Positions 40,387-54,280 of a DNA stretch of 64,000 nt are shown one piece after another. Position 1 is the stretch's first letter. Every line of letters starts with the position of its first letter. Below the pieces are notes generated by a model, which saw only the letters and a program-made list of their open reading frames with translations, searched no databases and was not told the origin of the DNA. A program made the translations under genes and the position numbers. Origin of the DNA: Whitmania pigra (taxonomy: Eukaryota > Annelida > Clitellata > Hirudinida > Haemopidae); assembly GCA_021613335.1 (NCBI GenBank), contig JAJTWR010000350.1, forward strand, positions 1 to 64,000, read 5' to 3'.

Positions 40387-41411
40387 ATGACTACTCTGAA
40401 ATTACCGCTTGACTACGTTGAGAGAATTAGAGAAATTTTTGACGTGTTTGACAAAGAAGCTGACGGAGAAGATGAAATGAGTATCGATGACATGGGAACT
40501 GTTATTAGAGCCTTTGGTCAAATTCCTACTGAAGCAGAAGTTCAAGAAATAATCGACGAAGTGGACGCTGATGGTGATTATTTGCTGATAGTGAGAAATA
40601 ATGTACAACTTGTAAAGGGGAATCAGCAATTAGTATGGGTTTTGGAGTAGAATCAATCAACACTTTAACGCTTTCCAAGCTATTTGCATTCTTATTACTA
40701 AAATATTAGTTCCGACTTTAAACTTCGATGATATTCTTACATTTATAAGCTCAAAGACAGGATAATATTTTCCATATGAGTAATTGGTAGATGAATTCTG
40801 ATATGAATATGAACCGCTGGATGAATTGATTGATGAATTGGCAAATGCATTTTTTTTTGTTAGGTAATAGAAAACTCTTGTTTTCCGAACTTGTCGATCT
40901 TCTTGCTGGTCTACCTCCAAACGAACGAGGTTCAAGGGAAGAACTGACACAGGCTTTTGAGATTTTTAAAGAGAAGGAGGTTTAATCGTTTATCTCTTTC
41001 ATTAACAAAATTCTTAAACTTTTTAGCTAACTCAGGGAATTATTCTAAGTTATAATTAGTTATAAATATAGCTACAACCAATACAGCTTCTTAAAAGGCC
41101 TTAATGCATAATCTTCCGACCAGGATAAAAGTGATGGAGGTCCAAATATAGGCGGAGCAATTGGAAGCGGTTGCATGATGGGGGAAGATGATTACATTTC
41201 CGTAGCCAAACTGAGGCGTATGTTGACAATGTACGGGGAAAAAATCACGGACGATGTTTTTGATTCGCTCATCTCAATGTTCCCTGAAAATGCGGGAGGA
41301 ATGATTAAAACGAATAGCCTCATAGACGTCATACTCGATCCCACAATCAAGTACACAGAAGCCTGGCTGGCCAGTCAAAAGGAGGATGTTGAGGTCGTCA
41401 CTGGATTCTAG
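40387..41411 (+). CDS. Calmodulin-like EF-hand protein
   Basis: Exons 40387-40573, 40864-40979 and 41124-41411 join in phase to a 196-residue protein of the calmodulin superfamily. The first EF-hand ([28 protein letters not shown] spread, residues 18-44) has a degenerate, lengthened loop. The second is textbook, with loop 60-71 ([12 protein letters not shown]) created exactly by the exon 1-2 junction, which supports the splice model. The C-terminal half (residues 96-196) has an inserted glycine-rich, acidic loop before a third hand-like helix pair ([20 protein letters not shown]) and no clear fourth loop. The [16 protein letters not shown] block resembles the axonemal protein DRC8/EFCAB2, but I would not name it. 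It converges with the neurexin gene, 205 bp apart. Confidence 0.8.
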
Positions 41412-41616
41412 GCCTCCAAAATATTCTTGATTACATTTGTTACCACTTTGCAAGGACTTAAATATAGTGGTTCATTAGTTAAATAAATAGTACAAAAGTT
41501 TTTCGCCTTTATTTGTAGACGAAAATAATTTTTAACAATGCCTAAAAACTGAAAGTGAAAGTTAGCCGATGTCTTCGGGACTAATAATTCTCAGAAATAC
41601 TTTTCGAAACACTCAT

Positions 41617-44600
41617 CTAGACATACCACTCTTTAACGTCTTTGGAACGCTGACTGGGAGATGGATGGATGGAAGTTTGGTTTGGGAAGAGATCTGGTAA
41701 GATCTGATTAGGAGTGTTGTAGACGATTCTGTGGTCGAGAGTGGACTGGTAGTTGAGATGTTGGGAGAATCGTTGCTGTGCATCGTCCTGTCTGTGCAGG
41801 GACTTATAAGTTCCTTCTCCATCTGATGCGTTCTTATACTTCTCATACGGTTTTGACATTGACTTGACTTCTCCAAGGAGCTTCCTCTCCAGATTTTTTG
41901 CCTCCGCCTTGTCTCTGGCAGTCAAAGCGGCCACTCGTTCTTTGGTTTGTCTTCGACATCTCGATGCCAAAGTCCAAATGACGATGAAAACAAGCAGAAG
42001 GACCGCTGCAATGATGCCGACCATGAGCGTGAGATTCATCTTGAAGGAATCTTTGTCCGTGGGATAGTAGTTGATGACGTCCATGTTCCTCGAGTAAAAT
42101 CCTGTCGTACGACTTTTATCTTCATTCTCTATATCGCCCACAACTGGCTTTTCGTAACCTTTGACACTGGAGCCTGTCCATTGCAGGTTGGGTTTTCCGA
42201 CAGGATAAACAATGACTTCTGGTTTGTTGTTTATTCTGCTGTTGGAAGCTTTAGAAGACTGAGAGGTGCTTTTGGATGGTAATTTGAAAGTGCGTCTAAA
42301 TGGAGAGCTCGTTGGAAACATGGAGGAGTTTGAAGAGACGGTTGTTGTTGGAATTGAAATCTTGTGCTGCTGTTTTGGTGTTGTAAGGGTAGAGCAGTCA
42401 TCGTAGTCTTCATCACACAAAAGTTGCTTGGGTGTTGACGACGGCTTTCGTGTTATCATTGCATCACTGTGGTCATCATCATCATCATTGTCATCTCTGA
42501 TGAACATTAATAAAAAGTTCATTCATGTTGGAGTAATATTGTTAATAATTAACAGTTATTAAGTTGTCATTGGTCGTTCTAAGTTTAATGTATTCGAATT
42601 GAGTTGAGACGCGAGTAATTTTGAAATAAACCATTCGTTAATTTTCAGTTTTATGTTTTAATTTCGTTTGATTTCATGAAGAAGTATTTTATAAATTTTG
42701 ATTCAGTCTGAAGATGATAACTTGATAAAAAATTACCAAGTTAAAAACCAAAGCATCAATTTTTATGTTCAGTCCATATGAATCGATTACAAAATTTAAA
42801 AGTGAATTGCAATTTTATTCTAAGACACCAAAAGAGATGAAGCATGATTATGCTTGCAAGGCACGAAATTCAGGCGACCTCACTGCAATTCATTGGACTT
42901 AAAACAACTTCCATGGAGTGTCTTCTGTCCATGATTGCGTCGTAATGGCGCCGGAAAATTTTGCGCCAAGCACTTGCCCGTCGACGCGAAATTGAAAAAA
43001 AATTACAACTAACGAATTTTCGTCTAAGGGCACTGAACTGGCAATGCGTATGACGGGTAGAATGAGAGAATCTGTTATGTGGCTGGAACCACAATCAGGG
43101 AAGTCAGTGTACAGAGTTGAGGAAGGGTCGATACAGTTGACCTGAGAGTTGACGGTTGATATCAGATCATCTTCGTGAGGTGTGCTCTTTATGTAGCTCT
43201 TAAAATCAATGCTTAACTGTTCACGTCTTCACGGTTTGCTGATTGGTTGGTTGATTAAGTAACTTAACAATTAATTAGAATTGGTTATTTTTAATTTTCG
43301 GTTTTTAAGACTTGTAATTAAGCGTTTTATTTCAGATTTTACTTGAAATATTTTCCCATTTCGTGTAATAATCTTATTGTGACTTTTCCATAATTTTTTT
43401 AAATCTTCAATACGTAACTACATGTTATTGTGATAAAGCAATAATCGTTAATTATAACCTATTATAGAGTCCGACCGAAAATGGTTTTTGGGGTGGAACC
43501 GAAAACGAAAATAGACCGAATAGCAAAAAACAAAAAATTCTTGACGCCGAAAAAGAATTAAAAAAAACGAAAACTAAAACCGATTTGCGTTCTAAGCCGT
43601 AAAACGAAAACAAAAATAAATTAAAATAGTTTAATTTAGTAAAGTATGTAATTTAATATAAACAAATAAATTAAGTACGTGAAACTAAATTCATGTCTTC
43701 TCACTCTTGTTCATCACAATACCTCTCGATTACCCGCGCGGAATATTTTGAGCTGTTTTGATTTTTATGTTTTGACGGGGTCGTTTTGTCACCGGGCTGT
43801 TTTGATCGGGCATTTGATCAGTAAAAATCGTTATTATTTAAATATGTCAACTAAAAGACAAACAAGTGAAAATATCTTAAATGTGTTGTTGGTGAACGCT
43901 AGGAGTGTTTTATTAACGTTTATTTCATAACTATATTATGACGGTTAGAATTATTGTTAACGTTAGAGACGTGATATTAGCTAGGTCGGAGTTTGCCGAC
44001 TCCTGCTGTATATATAAATATATATAAACAATATACACTCAATAGACAAAGCGGACCTAAAAACATTTTTTCGTTTCCAAAAGTAATTTCGACCAAAATG
44101 GAAAATGAATCGATAAATAATTTTCCTAGTCGGACCGAAAACGAAATGACGCCGTAAATGACAAAAAGTCACTATTCGGCGTCAAAAACAAAAACTAAAT
44201 TCGGTCGATCCCTAACCTATGATAGTAATAAATAACATTAAATTAAAAAATACTTCGTTCTTTTGGTGCTTCAGAAAAGGTTGATGAGTGACGTTCAGGT
44301 TTTCATCTTCATCGAAGTTGTTTGAACCAACAAAAGGAGTAAAACTGTTCAAAATTGATCACATTTCGTTACATTTTAACTGGATTACAATGAAACATTT
44401 AATTTATTGATTAATTAATTAGTTGATCGGTTAACCTCTGATACAACTTGAGTGGTTTCGTATCCAATTCAATCCGTCCACTCAAAGATGTTCTGCTGTC
44501 TCCCTCTGCAGCCAAATCCAAAATCCTAAGTCCATTCACCACCAAACCTTCAACAAAACTTATTAAATTCAAACTAGCAAATAACTTTTATATAATAAAC

Positions 44601-47600
44601 AATTTTCATTTGATTTGAGCCTTCGATTGAAAATGGCATAAATTTTAAATGAACAAGAAACTTTAATTCTTTGGAAACCTAAAAATGTAAGTGTCTCTGA
44701 AAAGTTTTTTCGTGTTTTCAAAAAATTTAAGATTGAATTCTTCAACAAAAAACTGAAAATTGAAAAAAAAGTGTAGGACTTCAAGATGAAGTAAAAACTG
44801 AATAAAATTGTATTGCTAGATGTGAAAAAATCGTTGAAATGTTAACTGATTAACTTTGCTTATTATAATGTAATAACAGCATTAAATAAATAAAACAAAT
44901 TTTGTTTTAGGATTAAATATGCAAAAAGATATTATAAGAAGTATATTTTTAATTAAATGTCTGTTAATTCTTAATACTTGTTAGCTAATTATCAAACTTA
45001 TTAGCCTAGTCAGTCGAGAACTCATCAACTCACCAACAATGGTTCCCTGAAATGATTTCATGGCTTCGTCTTCAATTCCTCCGATAAGGATTTCTTTTTG
45101 TTCGTTAAAAACCAACAACTGCTGACCTACAATTTTAATATTTAATCAGGTGACTATTAATTTAATTAATTAAGCAGATGAATATTCATTAGGTTAATTA
45201 AGCAGGTGAATATTTATTCAACTAATTAAACAGGTGAATATAGATACGACAATATCAGCGAATCAACCTGGAGGTTGGTAGCTATAGATGGCGATGTCAT
45301 CGACATTGAGGGTGCTGTTTTGTCCAACTCTCAGGAAGCTGACCTTGTGGTAAAGGTCATCATTGATCTTGTGGAATGGTTGACCTATGCGGTGTTCTAT
45401 GAGACCCAGGTTGTACGTGGCAAACACACTTCCGCCTATCTGATCAGTGGAAATGTGCATTTGTTAGTTAAATGATGTGGTTTTTTATTTTATTTCTTTC
45501 TCCAACTTAATGATTTTTTAAACTTATCCAATGTTCTTCTGCCTTGTGATTGGTCAGTTGTTTTGTTTTGTAAAGCTCATTTTTGGCATTAAAATATTGA
45601 AGTATTAATGTTATAATTTTTGAGTAAGGTTTAATGATTTCTGAATTCACGTGTTTGAAATTATCTGAAAGCATTGAATATTCTGAACCACGCTTGCAAA
45701 AGTTTGAGCTCATCGAGAACTCAGGAGAAGGCATGGTTAGCAAAGCCTTGAATCAAAAGTTCTGCAAATTAATATGGAAAGATAATCTGTGCTTTTAATT
45801 TTAAGTAATTAATTCACAAATTTCTACTTAGACGGAAATTTGAGCGACTGCGTTCATCATAAAAAATATTTGTGAAAAATTACTAAATGATTTAAATTAA
45901 AACATAAACAAATATTTATTTAGAAACAATCTATCACATCCTTGAGCTTGCTGGCTATCTATTTCTTAATTTTAAGCACATAATTTTCGCATAAAAGTAA
46001 TTTCTTGCTAAAGAGGTGGTTCAAGCTTTCTCTGCGTAACGACACGTCATTTATATTTATCTGTTACATGCCAGCAAGGAAAATATTGGGTTGGCAGCTA
46101 AGTTCCCGCAGTTTTTTTAAAGAAAATATTGCAATACGGCGGGAAATTAGTTGCCAACCCAAACATCTGAAGTAGAGCAGTTTAGTCCAGTTTCGTCCTA
46201 AATACGCATCTAATGGTCGCCAAGGCATATTATTTCACACGTACCATTCCACATCATACCATTATTACATACCATTTCAATGCGGATGAAATCTCTCTGC
46301 CCAAGTATCCTGATGAGGATGGCATCTTGTTGGAAGGTGCTGATGCCAAAAGCGATGGAATCGTTTTTGGTGTCAGTCACTTTGATCAACTGGAATTGAA
46401 TGAGACCTCCCTTTGATCCAAAGCTGTACGCTATGCTTTCTTTGGAGAAATATTCATTCTTAAAACCTTTTTAATAATTATTAAAAATTATACAATAATA
46501 ATATAATAATTATTATTAATAAGATTTTAATTATTAAAAAAATCTAACATAATTAAGTAATATAACCAGCTTAAAATTCTCACGTTAAACATAATTGTTA
46601 ATAATGTTAATAATTACAATATGTAAGGTCGTAAATGAAGTTATTGATAATATTAATAATCACATTACGTGAATTATTACTTTAAAAGTTGGTACATTAT
46701 TAAACATATTTATTAGTATTATTAATAATCACAATATGTAATGTAATTAAACATAGTTATTAATATTATTAATAACCATCAGAACAAGTGGGTCCACTGT
46801 AGGATGTCAGGTCACAGTTGCATGTGGGACCTTTTGATTCCACTAGGACACACTGACCACCGTTGTCACAAAAATCAGAAAGACATTGCTCTTTGGACAC
46901 TAATTAATTAATTAATTGCTCAATTAATTGTAACAAATGTGATATTATTTAAATTTTTTGAATTCCCTCTTAATTGTTAATAGTTAAAATTTTAATTTTA
47001 ATTAATTTGAAATACCATTCAGTTTTTATGAAATAATATATGAAATAATTTATGAAAAAAATTTGACTTACAAAAAATACACTAAAATAAAACTGAATGT
47101 AACTTTGGTATTTATTCTAAGAGCATTTCAGGAATTCAGCACTTATGAGCACTTTAAAAAAATTTTTTTAAATCTTCACAAAGTCAAAGTAAAAAACCTG
47201 AACAGCCTGCATTTATGTCGTTTTTGAACTTTTCCCTTATGATGCTGCTTCCATCCCTCAAAATGTCAACATCTCTCCCGTCAAGTCTCAACTCTGACAC
47301 ACATCCTTCGAATCCTGACTTCATTCTCAACTGAATAAAAAGTTATTTTAGGATAATTATAATTTGATAAATTTTTGATAACCCATTTAATTTGATAATT
47401 AGTGATTTTGTTTATAATTATTATTTTTAATTATGAAGTGGACATTGCTGAATATTGATATCGTGATATTGCCTTCTAATATTTATCTTGAAAAAATAAA
47501 TGGCACCTTTAAGTAATTGAAGAGGAAACTTGAAAGGTTCAACACCCAGTTGATTGGTTCAACCATTTATCAGATTCAATTATTTAACAATTTGCAGTTA

Positions 47601-49028
47601 CTTCAGTTCTGCTATGAACTTTTAGGTTCTATGTTCTTTCAGGTTTTATGTCGGTTTTTTTTTTACAATTTTGATTGATAGTTTCTGCGATATTTTAAAA
47701 TTTAATAGATAATTGTTTCCAGATTTTATTTAATTAATATTTAGATTTATTTCATTGAAGTTTGAACAAATATTTCAAATTAATATGCTACTGGCAAAAA
47801 TGTCATGATTTTAATTCAAGATGCGTCAAATGAAATGTGATGAAATCTTGTCACTTAAAATTGCAGTTAAAAATTATTTAGAGATTCTTCGTTGAACAAA
47901 TATTTGAATCACTAAAAGAAACAAGACTTTCTTCACAGGTTAATATCTTAACTGATTTTTAACATTTGCTAAAATATTTTCTATACAAAATAGAAATAAT
48001 CACGAACTAATGAACTACAACCAATCACCAACCTTTTTAGGCAGAAATTCGTGACCATCGTTGGCCAATCCACCAAGGAAAAGGTCTCCATGCATGGTTG
48101 AATCCAGGTGTGAAATGAGGTCATGCATCGACGACGTTGAGTTCCTATCTCCCACTACGACGTTCCAATAAGATTTCGTAAGCAATTCAACTTGGGTGAC
48201 GTCATCGACGCTGACTGTGACGTAATTTTCAGTCCACGAAACCGAAACCGAATGCCATTTTCCATCGTCAACAGGATGCTTCACTCCAACCTTGAAGGTT
48301 TTCCCCATGTCGAAACTAAACCTCACGTGACCCGAGGTCATTTCGACGGAAGCGTAAATCCTGTGCTGGAGTTTTTCCGGATCCTTGGAGGGTGAAAATT
48401 GTGAGGGGGACTGAAACAAGAGTATCATGGAGTCTTTTTGAGTGGTTTTCAACTGTGAAGAAGAAGTTTTGTACTTTTAATGCAATAAGTTCAATACAAC
48501 CATAATTACAATTACATTACAACTAGGTAAATAAATGGAAAAGGTTTAAATATACTCCTACCTAGTGGTTTTCAGGGCAGCCAGGAGGTGCCCAAGTGCA
48601 ATTTTTATGGCACTAGTTTTAAAATATTATGATGACAACATTTTTTTTAAAAAATCCCATTATCAAATTGGCATAAATTAGGAGCGTGATATTTTTGTCA
48701 GCGGTCCCGCTGGTATTAAATATTTTTCTTAAATTAATGTTTATAAACATAATTAACTTAGAACGTAGAATTTTTTATTATTAGATTAAAATAAATAATT
48801 TCTGAATAATTAATTAATGATCACATGTATTGCGATAGAATTTAATAAAATTAATAAAAAGGTTTTGCTCATCGTGTGCGAAGCCCCAATGTAAAAGCAT
48901 TTTAGTGTAATGCATTCAAATAAAGTTTTGTTTTAATTTGAATTATTTATATTATTCAAAATAAAAACCAATTTAAATAACTAAAGTGGGCAATATGGTC
49001 GCTTAGAGTAATATTAATAATAATTATC

Positions 49029-49066
<38 letters not shown>

Positions 49067-50216
49067 TAATAATAATACAAATAAAAGACACCTTAAAGAA
49101 GATGGCAAACTTGATCCTGATGCGTACACGTGGTAGTATCATGTAACTCTCAGGCGTTTTGAACTGAACATTCCCCACTGTTTGGTCCTTTTGACTGTCA
49201 ACCTGGTTGGTCTTGACCGGATCACCAGAGAACGCCCCATGGTAATAAGACACCATCTGGCCGTTGTGCTCGTAAGGGCCGTTGTCAGATGTTAGGTCAA
49301 AGAGGGCGTTCCTTTTGTGAGAAGGAAAGTTTGTCTTCCTGGTGAGGTTGTCTTCATCCGACTTGGAAGAATGCTGGAGTTTGTGAGGCTCCTTGATGAG
49401 GTTCTTCTTCACGTTTCTCAACAATTCTCTTTTCCATTTGCTTCCTCGAAGTCTCAATTGGTCTCCTGTTTTTGTGCATTTTATGGATTTGGTGGATTGT
49501 TGAGGAACGATAATCATCAGATGTAACATTTGCAGTTTGTAATAGTATTTTTAATAATTAATAACGTATTATATTTAACAAAATAATTGTAAATAAGTAC
49601 AGGTATGTAATATACAGACGGTGGAATAATGAATATTGATATAATTATTATGCAGTGAATTATAATATAGTGAACTTTAGATTTATTTTTTTGTTCATCT
49701 AAACATCTAAATAATATTGTAAAACATAATGCAATCAAATGATTGCTTTACTTTTAGACGCAAATTCATAAGTTGGTTTTAAGCAGTAAAGTTATTAATT
49801 TGGCTCATAAATTATGCATTTACTTCAGTGTTTAACCATAATTAACTTTAAATAACGACATTTTAAAATTGTAACAAAGAATCAAATAATTTAGGCGAAA
49901 TTAAGAAATTTATTGGAAAAATTCTGTCACCTCTTTGGCGGTTGTTTTTCTTCTGTCCGTCACCAGAGTCTTTTCTTGAATGTCTCAGATGACTACGTTC
50001 TTCAAACATTGACCAATTCATATACGTCGGTATAGGGGATGCCGATGGCGAAGGTGCTGATAATGATGGAGGTGATGATGATGATGTTGAAGAAAGGTGT
50101 TGTGCAGTAACTTCAATGACTGAGTCAGAAGCTTTGGCAAGTTCAACCAGCAGAAAGACAAAAAGGACGAAAAAATGTGGTCGATAATTAATTATATTGT
50201 ATATTTCCATTTTCAA
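41617..50216 (-). CDS. NRXN1: Neurexin, compact LNS-EGF-LNS form
   Basis: Neurexins are presynaptic adhesion receptors. Exons (minus): 50216-49931, 49465-49092, 48452-48033, 47330-47198, 46899-46777, 46430-46273, 45439-45268, 45126-45034, 44547-44436, 42496-41617; all phases agree; 2751 bp, 916 residues. Exon 1 encodes a signal peptide (FFVLFVFLLVELAKAS). Exons 2-4 encode an LNS/laminin-G domain ending GFEGCVSELRLDGR..GC. Exon 5 is an EGF with CDLTSYSGPTCSD, close to neurexin CSMTSFSGPLCND. Exons 6-9 are a second LNS (YSFGSKGG, INDDLYHKVSF, GLVVNGLRILDLAAEGD), as in neurexin LNS6. Exon 10 has a Thr/Ser-rich stalk, one transmembrane helix (LMVGIIAAVLLLVFIVIWTL) and a cytoplasmic tail with GEGTYKS ending KEWYV, a PDZ ligand like KEYYV. 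Only two LNS domains follow the signal peptide, unlike alpha (six) or beta (one). The juxtamembrane region is longer than usual. Confidence 0.88.
43465..44214 (+). mobile_element. Non-autonomous hAT-like element in neurexin intron 9
   Basis: A 750-bp non-coding element has inverted ends TAGAGTCCGACCGAA (left) and, read inward from the right, TAGGGATCGACCGAA. It is flanked by near-perfect 8-bp duplications ACCTATTA (43457-43464) and ACCTATGA (44215-44222). Repeated GACCGAAAACGAAAA-type motifs fill both subterminal regions. The 8-bp duplication and TAGGG ends fit hAT-type miniature elements. A fragment of the inverted-repeat element family lies inside at 43763-43812. Confidence 0.75.
43763..43812 (+). 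mobile_element. Inverted-repeat element, copy C (fragment)
   Basis: GTTTTGACGGGGTCGTTTTG followed by TCACCGGGCTGTTTTGATCGGGC matches the right arm of the elements at 32121 and 51139. The left arm is missing. It is nested inside the hAT-like element. Confidence 0.7.
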
Positions 50217-51129
50217 CCGAATAAATACTTCAACAGTAATAGCAGGGGGTTTTTATCATATTGCTTTTTTTAAATTTTTTTCTCTTATTCTCTATAAAAT
50301 TCTGATGTGAATTATTTAAGGAATAATTTTATTTTAGTTAAAAACCGTCTTCGAGTCAACCTCCTGTTTCGTGTCAACCTTCAGAAAGTGTGGAGAAGAT
50401 GTATCTCATATGCGATATTGAATAAGTGTGCTCTAAACTTTCATCACCGAGCGTGGATCTATTCTTACGCGTCCAATCCTTTCATCCATTCATTCATTCG
50501 TCCATTCATTTATCCATTCATTCATTTATCCATTCATTCATCCATCCATTCATCCATCACATTCATTTATTTATCAAATTATTTATCACTCCGTTCATCC
50601 TCTCTTCGGTCCATCCATAAATGAATTATAATTTGCCGCATTTATGATAATTAGTTGTCAATAGCAACCACTTAAAGAGGCAAAGCTTGGAATGACATCA
50701 AATGTTCGATGAACTCCACGGCAGCGTGAAGTTTTAAAAATATTTCAATTCAGATTAAATGAAGACATTCACAGATTTCGATTATTTAGGATAATTTCGA
50801 TTATTGAGTTAAAAGAGTTAAAAAATTGAGACCTTCTCAGGCTAAAGTCTCCGATGTGTTTGCAACTTAATCTGTTTTGCGAGCATTTTAAAAAAAATTT
50901 GTAAAAGCTTATAAGCAGCTAACAAATGCTCATGCGTAATCATACATTATTTACGTGTAAAGGGCCTCCGAGATAGTGGTAGTGGCAAGTTTAAAACCAG
51001 GGACCCTCCAGGTTTTATTAACTAAATTAACTTAGGGGTCCGTGGCTGATCAGTCTAGGAGGCTAACATTTGTGTCATCTCATGAAAATAATTTTACATT
51101 GTTAAATGTTGTTATTTTTCTTATTAACT
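50217..51129. other. Upstream of neurexin; degenerate ATTC/CATC repeats
   Basis: No gene is supported. At 50480-50620 there is a degenerate tetranucleotide block (CATT/CATC) that produces histidine/serine/isoleucine frames. The neurexin promoter should lie in this region, but no core motif stands out. Confidence 0.55.
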
Positions 51130-51337
51130 AAATATTTGGGTTACCCGTCAAAATAGCCCAGCGACAAAACATCCCCGTCAATGTATTTTTATAAAAAAAA
51201 TATTTATATGAGTTGAAGACATTAACCGATAACTGATTTTAAATTTGATTAAATGAAATGAGTTTTATGTTATGATGGTGCTGTTTTGACGGGGCTGTTT
51301 TGTCGCCGGGCTATTGTGACGGGGTGCCAAATATTTG
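51130..51337 (+). mobile_element. Short inverted-repeat element, copy B
   Basis: The 190-bp element (51139-51328) is flanked by a perfect 9-bp duplication AAATATTTG (51130-51138, 51329-51337). It starts GGTTACCCGTCAAAATAGCC and ends GACGGGGTGCC, in the opposite orientation to copy A. Internal blocks ACAAAACATCCCCGTC and GACGGGGCTGTTTTGTCGCC match copy A. Confidence 0.88.
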
Positions 51338-54280
51338 AATAACTGAATCAATAATAAATAATTAATAGCTTAATAACAACAATTAACTCATTAAATATTA
51401 TTCATTACTTGACATAATAAAGAAGAATGAACCACGAGTTTATTAAAATAAAAATAGAAAATAAATAAGTAAATATTCAATACAAAATATTTAATATTTT
51501 ATGTAAATTTAATGTAAAATTATTTTATGCTTGAAGAAAAAAGATTAAACGTAACATCAGCTCAATAAATTTCTTAATTCCAAGGAGGCCATAAAATGAT
51601 TAAAAGTGGATTTTAATGTCGAATTGTTGGAAAGTTTTTAACGAGAGGAAATGAAAAATAACAGGTCATCGAAGGTTCTTGTGACTTCTCACGTGATCAA
51701 ACATATTGGAGAACACGTGACCTAAACCCTGAAGAATGACCAAATTGGCATAAAATTAATAATTAATAATAACAAATAATAATAAATAATATTACAAACT
51801 TAAATTAATTATTTATTTTAATTTATTTGCTTTTTATTTATTTCATCGTTTAATTTATTATTAAAAGTATCTATAGTATTATTTTTTATTAATAAATATT
51901 TTAATTTTATTTATAAATTTTATTAAATTGAACACTGGACGCAATTTATATACTATTATTTAATAGTCAATAACTATTACAATTAATAAAGTTAACAAGT
52001 TGAATAAATTTTATTGTTTCAAAAATGTAAAAATGTTCAGTTCGTTTCAAGTTTTATAATGTTAAATTTCATTATACAGTGTTATATTTGTTTTATACCA
52101 AAGTTTTGACAAATTTAATTCTGATATTAAGTTGAATTCTGAAAGATTAACTAAATAAGTATTTTACTTTTAAAAATATATGAAATTTTAAGATAATTTT
52201 TGTTTAAATAAATGAAAATATTCCTTCTACAACGTGCACAGAGCAACAAAACAAAACATTACAAAACAAATTAAACAAAAATGAAAATCAATTTTAATAA
52301 ATCATGAAAAACAAGCGTCCACTTTAGGTAAGAATAAAATCCAAGGAATTGTTCAATGGACAAGGAGAAATTTAATTTATAGCTTTCATCTTCCAACTGA
52401 ACAAACAACCTCCTCGTTCAAAACTCATCGCAGGTCAACTCCTCCCATCACTCACTCTTATCCAGCCAGCTCCATTGTTGTTCACTGATTCCTTCCTTCA
52501 TTCATGCGTGAGCCTCTTCATTCATTTTTCTGTCCGTCCATTCATCCAACCGTAACATTCGTCAATTCAGGTGATTCAAATTGTTATTTATTATTAATTG
52601 CCAATTTGGGACTCTAAATTTAAATTAATAACCGTAATAATTATAATATAAATAACAATATAAATGATAATGCATTATTAAAATCTTTTGACACGATCAT
52701 ACAGTTGAAAAGAGAGGACTTGATGATGTTCCTGATCAGGAGATTGGTTGCGATTAAGGTGATGATAATGATAGCGGTGAGATGCTGATGTTGAACGGAG
52801 AGGATGAACACCGAGAGCATAAAAGTTGCTTCCTTTGTTTCCTCTGCACGCTCCAAGAATCCCATGGAAAACGTTCAACGTTGCGCATCTGAAATCTTTC
52901 CACAAGGAACTTCATCACCTGCTGTCCATTGTTTTCCAAGCCCATTTGCGTCATTTCCAATATCTGTTAATTCCTGCCGTTCCATCTAAGTTTAAAAAAA
53001 ATTCTTTTAATTTCTCGTTTTTTACGATAAAAAGATTTTTGAAAATTGGAACAGCAAAAAAAAAATAGAAAAATTTTGTCGGTGTTTAAAATATTTTGAA
53101 TTGAAATTATTTTTCGTGCGGATGGAAAGACGGATCATCTGTGGGCATCGAATTACACATCCATCCATCCTTCTGTCAATCCCGCACAGAAATCAATCAT
53201 TCAAGCGGGAAATTTTCAACAATCTCTTCCTTTGCTCGTTCTCTCGCCACTCGTCACGTGGTCGTCATCTTCACGAGACATCACTTGTTTTCAATCTCTC
53301 AGCAATTTTAAAGAATCACTTCAAACTTTTGAACGTAAAACATTATTAATGAATTGTTCTCATAACGTATGAAATGAATGAATTTTATGAATGAATTGTT
53401 TTCATAACAACCACTAAGTTATCAGCTAAATTTCAGCAGTTTCATAAATCAGCATAATATTTATATTAATAATATTTAATAAGTCAGGAATAAAGTTACA
53501 GTGGAGTTTTGATGAACGAGATTTTATGGAAGTCATTTCCGAGGTTCAGCCATTTACAAAAATATTCTCACAGAAACAGGTGAGAAGATTAGAAGACAGG
53601 TAAAAACAAATTTTAAGTAAATTAAAATCATCCTCATTTGCATAAAAGATCAAGAAGTACTTTATTAACCAAAACAAGTACTTTGCTAAATGTCACTGCT
53701 ACCAACTCATCTCTTGAACACTTCATAATGATGACAAATCCCAAATTAAATATGTTCAATTCCTACCAATGTCAGAGTAGCACAAAAGTGTACGTCAACT
53801 TTAATACACAAACCTCAATATGTACCTTTAAAATATACCTAAATACATCTCAAAATGCACCCAATCACCCCAACATCAAACAAAACTCCTCCCACTTTTC
53901 ATTGAAATATTGAAACGTCATCGAACAGCTCGAGGAAAAATAAACTTTGGAAATGTTTTTAAGTGGTTCACGACGACCTTACATCATGCTTGTGTAGGCA
54001 TCCATGCGTTGTATTAAACAACTCTCAAGGGTCGTTCACCAGATGGATGCATCAATTTCTACCCACCCACCACTCACTTCTACCCACCACCCCCCAATAC
54101 TATCCACTCTTATGTCTATTTCTTCAAAGTTTAATTTTCAAGTAATAATAACTCGAAATAATTCGTGGAAGCAGAAATTTAAAAAATGCTATGGTTAGAA
54201 AGACTTTCGTCCATAATTTGAAGGAATAATTTTAAAATGATTAAAAGCAGTTATTTTTCTTTAATTAGAAACATTCAAAC
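51338..54280. other. Intergenic AT-rich DNA
   Basis: No supported gene. Overlapping short frames near 52640-53070 (both strands) show no family similarity. A stretch on the minus strand at 52754-52960 could be an exon, but I cannot join it to anything. Confidence 0.5.

Noticed and set aside
52640..53070. Cluster of overlapping ORFs on both strands
   Set aside because: No family similarity or splice-linked partner; the clustering reflects locally higher GC content.
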